A stretch of DNA of 64,000 bases, from NCBI GenBank assembly GCA_009192285.1, contig WBVU01000008.1, positions 496,001-560,000 of the forward strand. The letters run 5' to 3'. This DNA is from Morchella semilibera (Eukaryota; Ascomycota; Pezizomycetes; Pezizales; Morchellaceae). This document shows positions 55,801 through 64,000 of the stretch, piece by piece (positions within the stretch are counted from its first letter, which is position 1; each line of letters starts with the position of its first letter). The notes under the pieces were generated by a model, which did no database searches, was not told the DNA's origin, and saw only the letters and a program-made list of their open reading frames with translations. The translations under genes were made by a program, and so were the position numbers.

Positions 55801-57692
55801 TACACGTTCCAGCCTCATCCCTACTCCCACCACACAGCCTAGGTTCACATGAATGAACTTGATGTTGTATTACCAAAGCATATAGTTCTAGTTCTGTATC
55901 GGAGTTTGGTAGGTCGGCTCGAATAAAATTTTGCTCGATGAGTTGATTCTGTTTTAACTCGGACCACAGAAGTGAGTGTGTATGTATTGCCCCCCTCAGT
56001 TGAAATTCATGCCGTTCAACTAACTCATTTAAACGTCCAAAACCTGATACTGAAGGGATCCGGAGAAAAGATTTTTTAATCCAATGCCAACGTTCGTAAT
56101 AGTACTGCACAGCATTCGATGGTCGATTTGAAGGCAATATATCGTGATTCCCCGTTCGTTGTAGAATATTCTAATAATCACCCCATCATTCAGAAAATAT
56201 AGTAGTAACGAATAAAGTAGGTATTCCATGTGTCTGTAACATACATCGAACATTACTTTCTGCGTTTAGAAAAAATGTATCACCTGTCCGTATGAATCGT
56301 GGAATGGTTGTGGTTAGATGTTCATTAACGATAGACCATGGACTGTATTGGCTCTGTTGTAATAGTTCAGCAGCGGTATGTCGTGAATGTGCACCTCTCT
56401 CTTGATATCTTTTAACAATACGGCAGTTATTTTGTAGTATTCGAATCCTCTCAATTTCCATGTATATCCATGGTCCCCAGTAATGATCATCACGGAAAAC
56501 AGATATAATTGAGCTGAGTTTGATTTTAGCATCGGTAGCCATGGTATTTTTAGAGCGGATCGTATTTGGTTGCCGAATTGAACGTATATACTGTTCTCTA
56601 CCCCATGGATATAAGACTGGAAAAAGCAATGCTTCCAAAGCAGGATCTGATCGTTGTATTCCAATACGTTCACCTGAATTGGTAGAGGGAAGAGATGCGA
56701 CTGGCAATCGAAAATATCGATAATCTTCATTTGCAACCTGTGAAGGATAATTGAAAGGGTTTAAAACTATATCGGGGTGGTTCCAAGGTCATATTTCATC
56801 CGTATTTGTATCAGTACTTGAAATTAAAGAAACTGTAGGTAAAGGACTAAGTTGCAGCTCTCTTCGTATATCATATCTCTGAAAAAGTATATTATTTGTT
56901 AATAACCAACTGCGACAACATTCAAGCTTCTCGGTATCATGAGATTGATCGAATTGATTTGTTGAACTCTCAAGATAAGCTCCAAGAGTTCCGGTATACA
57001 ACGCAATAGCTCTAGGATTTCTGGTAATATTCATTCTACCGGTTACTGTACGATATGTTGAATATGGATTGTGATTATTACTATAACTTTGGGTACGACC
57101 TAAATTGGTTTGCAATGATATTGGTGATAGAAATATCCGAGAGCGTTGAGGATAGAAAGTACTCGGGCAGCCTGGTCTGCATGGTGGCAACCGTGGATTG
57201 ATATTGCAGAATAACATATTGCTTTATAAATTCACATATGTTTTTGAGTTTGGTAGTAGGAAGGAAATCAAGTATAGTAGATAATGTATATACTGCATCT
57301 TGTTGTTTTGGTACCCATTTGATATGTCTTTCTAACATCAATGTACCACAAAATGAACATGGTGTATCAGGAAAAGATTTGTTGTAGTTGGTTTTGAATC
57401 GTTGAATGAGGTTTTGAAAGAGACAATCAGGAGTAAAGATAATTGTCTCTCGTATTTCTAGAGCAACTGAAATATACGATGACTGAATGGATTGCTGTTC
57501 TAATTGATGTTGTGTAGATTGAATACGAATGCTCTGATTATGTTGTTGAATAAATCGGTAGGTAGAAAATAAACTTCCATCATGATCAATCAAGTCGCCA
57601 GAGTTGACAAATAAAGCAGGCATCATATTATGAGAACTAAATTCTTGGATATTATCTATCGCAGGAATATATGATCTGAACCGAGACGACAT
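52830..57692 (-). pseudogene. Helitron Rep/Pif1-like helicase, decayed
   Basis: Reading 57692 to 52830 in changing frames gives the order expected of a Helitron replicase. An N-terminal zinc-finger region (CSFCGTLMLERH near 57350) comes first, then SGERIGIQRSDPALEALLFPVLYPWGR near 56640. The Rep HUH motif GAIHTHSLLW lies at about 55990-55965. A Cys cluster CEPRLC...TCRKGFP and the two-tyrosine motif KYITKYVTK near 55620 follow. The Pif1-type helicase has Walker A (GPAGTEKS near 54700), Walker B (LVIDEISMV), GDLMQLPSVSG near 53700 and the C-terminal FALTVHKTQGLSLNK...ALSRAK (52985-53050). Lesions are stops at 56186-56188 and 56171-56173, a Walker A Gly changed to Glu, several frameshifts, and a 630-bp LTR in the helicase. 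It cannot be active. Some frame changes may be introns. Confidence 0.88.
53816..54445 (-). mobile_element. Solo LTR, family L2, inside the helicase
   Basis: 630 bp, TGTCCCGG...CGTCACA on plus, flanked by CGTTT at 53811-53815 and 54446-54450. Removal restores the helicase codons ...SMV-N-AELLDF. A copy with the same ends lies at 57873-58503. In the minus sense an open frame begins at the first base (TGT GAC GGA) and runs about 120 codons (VRTEWTSTGTM, YEELWLENRSGFLYTEITG). Confidence 0.85.
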
Positions 57693-57841
57693 GGTTTAAA
57701 TTGAATATAAATACTAATAATAAATAAATAATCAGTTAATGAAATAACAAAGAAACATCCAAATAATCAACCAATAAAATAACAAAAACATATTTAAAAT
57801 ATATATATATATTCAGAAAAAAAAACAGAACAGAAAACAGT

Positions 57842-60003
57842 TTAAATTACACCACGTCCTTTACCCTTTGAATGTCCCGATGTCTTGGCATCGGTCCCGA
57901 CAGTCCGGTAGGTGAGGTATGGTTGTGGTGGATAAGGGAATGTTAAGCGAGGACGGGAAGTGTATTACAGGTATGACGTTATGGGGATTCTACGAGTTTC
58001 TATGGCGTGATGGATTTGTAATGTAAATAGCAAAGGTGGTGGGGAGGAATACGAAGTGTGGATGCGATGGAGTTCTGTGGGTTTCTATGAGCTGATGTAT
58101 GAGTCATAGCGGACTGGTGGAGGTGGGGTGTTAAATAGCGGAGGTAGAGGTTTTTCTTAATTCTTTCTTTCTTTTCTCTCTGTCTCGTCTTCCTGTTATT
58201 TCAGTATATAGGAATCTACTCCTATTCTCAAGCCATAGTTTCTCGTACCCTGAATTCCGTCCTCTAACGAGGAAAACTACAGTACCTCTCATCGTTCTCG
58301 TTGAGGTCCATTCGGTCCTCACCTTCTTTGCCCTGCGTTCTTGTACCTTTGCCCTTGCTTTTGCCTTCGCCGGTGCTTGTGCTTGTGCCTGCCCGGTGTT
58401 GTCCTTGTCTTCGTCAGTCTCCTCGTCGCGAAAGACTGCGCTCCTCGAGCCTATCTGCGTCATCATTATCATCTCCTTCCTTGCGTCGGGTTACTCCGTC
58501 ACACTGAACGAGTAGTTTTAGATATCCCACGTGAACAAACTTGAGTAGATTCATGATCTATCAATTGACTCTCTGCATTTTCTTCAATTAAAATTGAAGA
58601 GGAGGGGGAGCTCAACGGTGAATCATTTTGATTATTTGTGCATATTGGTTCAGGTGCAACCGTATGTTGAGTTGATTCTAGCATTTGAATTGCATTTTTC
58701 CCGATAGAATCAGTATAATGATTATCGTTAGGGGTTGAAGCACTTTGACGATTGGTGTTGGATGGTCCCGATACTGATATTGGTGATGATAGATTATCAA
58801 TAGCACCTCCTCCCTCAAATTTATCGGTAATAACTGAAGATATTTTTCCAACTGGCGTTGACATATGACTCCATGAAACTGTTTCTGAAGAAGAGGATGC
58901 AAAAGGTTGTTTGTAGCGGTTTAGTGTCCGATCTTGTGTAGTTTTGGGCAATTTAGAAGGAGGGCTTTCAGATCCGATAGGTCCAAGGAGGACATTACGC
59001 TTTTTCTTTGGTGTTTGAAAAATGCTCGCTTTATCATCCTTTGGTGCAAGATCTCGAGCAAAGCTTATAGATACTATCTCGCCATAGGCTTATTATATCT
59101 ATTAGCTAATGAACTAACTTACAATTTGATTAAAATGATCAAACTTACCCCGATCCTCTGGACATTCATATTGGTACTTGAATGATGCATCAACTGTTTT
59201 GCCGGATACAAGATACTGAGAGAGCTTTGCAAATAATGGATATTGCGTATTTAGAAGGAAGGTTAACTGACACTAACTTCTGAATTAGTATAATTGTTGA
59301 AATCATTGAGATTTATATATAATACCGGAACATCTAATCGAGTTTCTCCATCATATTGAAACATCTGCCCCTCGAAGCGTTTCAGCTCTTCAACTGTTCC
59401 AACGACTTTGAGATCTAATGTAATTGTAATGGTGGAGTTAATGTATAAATCGTTTGTGATATATTTATTATCTAGTAATCCTTTCTGAAGCTCGATACTA
59501 CGCAATAAGGACAGCTGTTGAATGTATATGTCAATATAAAAACTATTTATAATATTAATAGAGATAAAATAGAATGGAGATTTGAATAATTACCTTTGGT
59601 TTTCGATTAGCACTATGAATCAAAGTACCATTAAGCAAATATACTCTATCAGGGTATAGAGTAGTCTCTAATGACATAAAGTATCGAATATCAACTTCTT
59701 GACGAATACCACTTGAATCATCATACGTGATCGTAGCAGTTTTATAACCCCCTATGCTAGTAACCGAAACAACGTGTCCCATAAGTGTAGAATGTATAGG
59801 CGTATTGTTCAAGTCTCAAATTAGAATGAAAAAAATAAAGGAGAAGTTTATACGAACCAAAGTATCGTACAATCTTTCAATTTAGCTGAAAATAGTTTGT
59901 TGGGTGTCGATATACTGAACTGAATTTTAGAATTAAGAGCTCGGATTATTTGTGAGAAATATATATAATGTGAACGCAAGATTTCCCCGCTTTCTTCATA
60001 CAT
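57842..60003 (-). pseudogene. Spliced gene next to the Helitron, OB-fold (RPA-like?) protein, broken by an LTR
   Basis: On the minus strand I read exon a (from about 60003, MYEESGEILRSHY...), an AT-rich intron whose exact junction near 59815-59870 is unclear, then exon b to 59594 (GHVVSVTSIGGYKTATITYD, NGTLIHSANRKPK). Intron 59515-59593 (CAACAG acceptor) is followed by exon c 59514-59149, with one frame change near 59270. Intron 59089-59148 (GTAAGT, branch GCTAAT) leads to exon d 59088-58504. The LTR 57873-58503 then interrupts, and the frame ends with KGKGRGV and a stop at 57842-57844. The strand-rich first half has the look of an OB-fold as in replication protein A, which some plant Helitrons encode. 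The second half is Ser/Asn-rich and disordered. The fold is an inference, the gene structure is seen. Confidence 0.5.
57873..58503 (-). mobile_element. Solo LTR, family L2, inside the OB-fold-like gene
   Basis: 631 bp, same ends as the copy at 53816. Flanks are TTGAA (57868-57872) and CTGAA (58504-58508), a 5-bp target duplication with one change. Conserved blocks include TATATAGGAATC and CTATTCTCAAGCCATAG. The internal frame is preserved for about 113 codons with one upstream indel. Confidence 0.82.
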
Positions 60004-60446
60004 ACCTAGCTTAATACATAATGATATTATAGTCGGCAATAATAAAATTATGATATTATAGTCGCCGATTACAAGGATATATTCCTTGATATTTTTATGA
60101 TATACATATATAGATAATAATATCAACGGTATATTCCGGTTAAAAATATTACGAAATATGATAAATCATATTTTCATATCTCTTGACATAAATCTCTATG
60201 TCTGTGAGGTATAGTTAAATATACTTCAGCGAATTAAGTCAAAATACTGCGGAATTTTATGCAATAGGGGAGAAACATCTACGATTTGGAATAATTTAGA
60301 TGATTGGCAAATCAATTAAAATCTCAGGTATAGTAGATGCTGGAGAATAAGTATGTAATAAGAGAAACAATAATCAAATCCATTGATATCATCCCCCACG
60401 ATGATTCTTATCGTATATAATAGATATATATTATATATAAAAGAAT
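60004..60446. other. No gene seen
   Basis: Very AT-rich upstream flank of the OB-fold-like gene, with (TA)n-type stretches near 60420-60440. Confidence 0.4.
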
Positions 60447-60545
60447 TTTTTTTTTTTTTTAAATCATATAGTTCAATTAATTCTAGGTACATGAACATTG
60501 TATGCAGGGAAAACCCTATGGCATAAAGAGCACCTATCCCCAAAC
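60447..60545 (-). mobile_element. LINE-3: 3' end fragment of the LINE family
   Basis: On the minus strand the segment matches the 3' UTR of LINE-1: GGGGATAGG, TTATGCCATAG, CTGCAT(A/G)CAA, TTTGTACCTAGAA/TGTACCTAGAA and TATGATTTAAAA. It ends in 13-14 A at about 60448-60461. Upstream of 60545 I find no LINE coding sequence, so the copy is strongly 5'-truncated. Confidence 0.7.
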
Positions 60546-61544
60546 ATCCTTTTTCCGCCTATAAAAAAAAAAAGAGTACCCCGCACGGAGGCCTCATTAA
60601 AAAAAAATGCGTGAGAAGATAAGAAAAGAAAAGAATGTGACCGGTCAGCCAAAGGTGGCCGGAGATTGCGAGCGGTAGCGAGCCTGAGTGGGTGTGTGTG
60701 TGGTACAGGACACGTCACAACAGGAGGAGGGTGGGTGGGATCCGGTTGCAGTCCAAAAGAGGATAGGATCCGCGAGCGGGGTAACACCCCAGAAAGGACA
60801 TGGAGGGCCTGAAGGAATCCGGTTGCAGTCCGAAGAAGGGAGTCCAGCAGGAGAAAAGAATTTGACAGAATCCCCTTGCCAAAGGGAGAAACTTTCGTGG
60901 AGAGAGGGTTTTTCGTTAAACACGCCGGCGAAAGAACACGCCCTTAGGGGCCGCCGCAAGAACTCGCTCATTGACTTAACATAGTGGTGGTAAAGGAAGG
61001 TCCGCCCAGACTTATACTTCCCCCCCCGAGAGGAAGAAGCTAGGTTGGGATCCTGTATGTCGCCTAAACCTGGTGGCCAGGGTCATCGCAAAGAGAGGAG
61101 AGACGACGTCCATAGAGAGTGGAGCGTCATTGTGAGGAAGAGTAAAGTTGTAGACATTTTCAAAGACATGAAGCCTAAGAAAAGTCTGTGTGTGAGGGTG
61201 AACCCCCCTATTCCCAACTCTTGGCGGAGTTGAGAACGAGGTTGCAAGGAGCAAGAGGGTTGATATATAAAATAACTATCTATATGCATTATATATTGGA
61301 TATTATTATATTTAAAATGTATAAATGTATAATAATATAAAATAAAATAATTTCATGATGTGTGACAACCCCTATTAGGAAATTTCATACAAAAGAGGTT
61401 TAGTGCTGTTACACCACCATAGAAACTGACACGCATATAGTTTTAGTATGTTTAAATATAAAAGTGCGACATCTCGATGTGGTTTGGTTAGTCGGCTTGG
61501 TGAAGTGGCAGGGATTAACGAGAGGGTAATGTAAGCTCGACACA
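60546..61544. other. No supported gene; GC-richer insert
   Basis: Two overlapping minus frames (60473-60787 and 60645-60971) have no recognised domain; GGACTGCAACCGGATCC/TTCC occurs twice in them (60741 and 60817, complement). A short plus frame at 61060-61233 is basic. This segment has a base composition unlike its AT-rich neighbours and may belong to an unrecognised element. Confidence 0.3.
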
Positions 61545-61712
61545 CCCACCGCCAAGAGCTTAATATTTAGACACAGAGGTGGCAGGGATAAATGCCAAGA
61601 GCTAAATATTTAGACACAGAGGTGGATAGCGCCACTTTCCATCAAATCTGAACCTAACGGGTTATATACTTTACCGCTGTTTACTGTAGCTCCCTAGACT
61701 GTCCCTATTACG
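61545..61712 (-). repeat. Dispersed repeat R2, second copy, with duplicated end
   Basis: The region 61580-61712 is the reverse complement of 28293-28447 with moderate divergence. The end motif GCCAAGAGCT(T)AATATTTAGACACAGAGGTGG is present twice in direct order (61552 and 61595). Confidence 0.7.
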
Positions 61713-63201
61713 CTAGTTAATGAATTGAACAAAAAAATAAAAAACTTAGTATTGACACAGGGTTAGGGTTATGAACCATTCATGCGCCAATCCGCCGCCC
61801 CATGTTAAAGCTTGTAGACCAGGCCTACCAATGTATATATGTAACTCAAGGCTTGGGCCAGGCTAGTCGAACGACACCTACATACATGTATATAAAAGTT
61901 TAGACCTTTTCCGGCTTAGGAAATCTCTACCTTCGCTTAGGATATATTAAATACATACTCCGAACGATACTCGACATATTTCAACCTGGTCAAGCCCACC
62001 CCTATCGCAAACCTTACCCCCGTGGACCTCTCTGTCCCCCAAAACACTCGCTCATCTCCCGGAGATTTTACCTAAGCCCGAAACTATAAGAATTGTTTAA
62101 ATCGCAGACCGCATACCCCCTGTTCAGCCCCCACATTCCACCCGCTAATCTAATGCATTGAACAAAAAGGGAGAAAAAACCGTTGATGTCGGTTATCGCT
62201 CGCCTAGGTGAGTGCTGCTTATAGTCGCAGAGGTACTGTGTGCTACATCGTGTAAGATCACGGTCGCTCGATGGTTTCTGTATAACATTTGTTGCTAACA
62301 GGGTGATACGTGATATATATGATTCCGGCGAGATGTATATACACAGAATGACATGACGACAAAATACGGTTTGGAGGCAGGTTTAGCAGCAGTGTACCCA
62401 CATCAATAGTTCAGCCCATACAGGGAGGGGGGGGGGGCGATCACTTATGGAGTCTCCAAATAAATTAACCGACATCATAGACAAAATAATTAAATCCGAG
62501 CCACTTGTTGAGCCATCTGGCAGGCCACATCGGAGCCTTCAGAGCTTTTTGGGATGGGGTCGAGCCCATACTTGTGTACAAGTATATCCTCATGCTCCTA
62601 ATAAAACACACTTTCCCTTCCGAAATTCACTAGTCCGCAAGTCGGCCACTGTCCTAAAGGCTGGATGTAGCTTTTAGACTCTGAAGCTCGCCCATGGAAC
62701 AACTTCCGGAGAGCTCTGCCCTCAGTTCAATTCTAGGGTGTTCCAGTCATCGGAAGAGGGTTAGAGTGCTCCGGCATCTCACGAAGGCTCCCTAATTCGA
62801 AGGTCCTGCGGTAGTCTCTTCGAGAATTATCATCTAGTCCAGAAAGTGCAAGAAAAAACGGCCGGATCTGAGTATGATACGTACGAACAGTTTGGTCCTC
62901 TGGACGAGCATTTATATTTTGTTTGTTGGGTCAACCCTAACCCAGACAGTTCGCCAGGTCTTGGCGTTCAAAGAAATAGATTAGGAAAATCTGTCTTGGG
63001 AGGTGGAAGTGGGGGGATGAGGTGTAAGAGCGGTCTGGGAAGCTGGCCGTCCCAATGGGCTAGATGGGGGCGGGAGGAGGCGGGCGCTGGCCATGTTGTC
63101 GAAGGGGTGGAGGGGGCGGATGTAGTGGGGGTGCGATCCTTTTTTGGTATGACAACCTTCTATACCTATAGAATAGAGCGTGCTGGCCACACTCACATTT
63201 C
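61713..63201. other. No supported gene
   Basis: A TTAGGG block lies at 61760-61770, a 12-13 G run near 62427 and a G-rich stretch at 62998-63140. A 76-codon plus frame at 62447-62677 and a 125-codon plus frame at 62846-63223 lack recognisable domains and abut or cross these runs. Confidence 0.3.
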
Positions 63202-63310
63202 AAACCTTGAACCCAAACCTTGAGCTCTTGGCGGGCTATCCACACCAAAAACGGGTCGCCAAGAACTAAATAATTAGGCTCGGAAGTTGTTGGCCAATAC
63301 GCTCTAATAA
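63202..63310 (-). repeat. Dispersed repeat R1, second copy
   Basis: Reverse complement of 2979-3085, including the GCTCTTGGC/GCCAAGAGC hairpin and the edge TTAGAGCGTATTGGC. Confidence 0.75.
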
Positions 63311-64000
63311 TTAACTATACATGCCATGGCCAAGAAGAACCTGAAACAATTCCGAATTAAGCCACAACCTTAAGCCCCGCACATTGCCTTTCCGGATCAG
63401 GGTAGGAAGTCCACAAGGGAGGGGAAAAACTAGGAACTACCATAGTAATACTCGATTTCCACCAACCAGGGTCGCTCTAGCGCGGTCATTCATGCCTTTC
63501 CCCACACACACTACCACATACCACGAGCGCCTGACCTGACGACTCCGGCAGTATCTGCATAGTCGACATCCTGCAGGCAGAGGTGTAGGAAGGCAGAGAC
63601 GGCGGCAGGCAGCCAGGTAGAGCGAGTGAGATCTCATGATCGTTATCATCCTATTTCTTGTAAGGGTGGATGTTGCCAACTGCACAATCACAGCTTCTTA
63701 GCCATAGACCACCCCATGGCCAATAGGGCCCTCCGGGGGAGACGTTGACCATTATCGAGAGACTGTCGATAGTAGAGTTGATGGTGGTGTGGCTTTGGTT
63801 ACTCTTTGTCTCTGAATAGAATCAGCTACGCTACAACATACCAGTTTCAGATGGACCTGTCTTGATACCATGCAAGGGGCAAAATTCCATTATGTTGACA
63901 CTGGGCCAGGAACATCACCTCCAGAACCGGCGAGAACACACTGCCGCCGGGAGGCACCTGAGACACACGTGACCAAGCCAATCAAGGGGAATCGGATGCC
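63311..64000. other. No gene seen
   Basis: No recognisable coding or repeat structure. A GCAGGCAG/GGCAGGCAGCC motif near 63570-63615 is a short low-complexity stretch. Confidence 0.4.

Noticed and set aside
1-64000. tRNA or rRNA genes
   Set aside because: No cloverleaf A/B-box pair or rRNA core sequence noticed by eye; a covariance-model scan would be needed to exclude them.

Overview
This 64 kb window looks like nuclear DNA of a filamentous ascomycete (Pezizomycotina-like). The evidence is short introns (about 48-79 bp) with GT...AG ends and CTAAT/CTAAC branch sites, APE-type LINE retrotransposons with CCHC ORF1 proteins, a fungal HNH_2-type nuclease gene, an F-box/ankyrin gene and scattered TTAGGG motifs. 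Species cannot be assigned from the sequence alone. Gene density is low. Most of the window is repeats, fossils of mobile elements and a few host-like or orphan genes. Several real genes are spliced and do not appear as long open frames; I rebuilt them by joining frames at splice sites.

Layout, left part (1-28 kb): small foldback elements (MITEs with TA target duplications at 129-302, 2322-2437 and 26113-26293), a pogo-like transposase tail (1462-1719), a small spliced gene (6940-7473), an eroded IS630/Tc1-like transposase (8411-9265, minus), tandem repeats (10.4-11.1 kb), a 3' gene part for a four-segment membrane protein (12082-12899, minus), a broken beta-trefoil-like gene (14.3-14.9 kb), an intact HNH nuclease gene (15466-16962), a broken coiled-coil gene (17.6-18.2 kb), an intact orphan gene (20532-21266, minus), nested palindromes (21.5-22.0 kb), and a decayed plus an intact F-box/ankyrin gene (24.1-25.7 kb). 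The upstream region of the intact F-box gene is duplicated in front of the unrelated gene at 6940.

Middle part (28-40 kb): LINE-1 (28728-33940) is nearly intact and sits inside a second copy of the 129-302 MITE with a 15-bp target duplication. It is followed by a 44-C homopolymer, a segmentally duplicated locus carrying four arrays of a 31-bp minisatellite, and two solo LTRs (35321-35508 and 38410-38606), the first inserted inside a minisatellite array.

Right part (40.5-60.5 kb): an AT-rich island. It holds a zinc-finger/coiled-coil gene, a 145-150 bp satellite, a two-exon gene with internal 60-bp repeats, a clean six-exon 463-residue gene, LINE-2 (46071-51230, minus) inserted in a 'TACTTATT'-type satellite, an 85-bp tandem repeat, a decayed Helitron Rep-helicase (52830-57692, minus) and a spliced, probably OB-fold gene upstream of it. 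Each of these last two is broken by a solo LTR of the same family. A third LINE tail lies at 60.45 kb. The remainder (61-64 kb) carries inverted copies of repeats also found at 3 kb and 28 kb.

The genes do not form an operon-like pathway. The clearest functional association is the Helitron Rep-helicase with the adjacent same-strand OB-fold-like gene. The accessory genes of the island may be cargo of the same decayed element, which is an inference.
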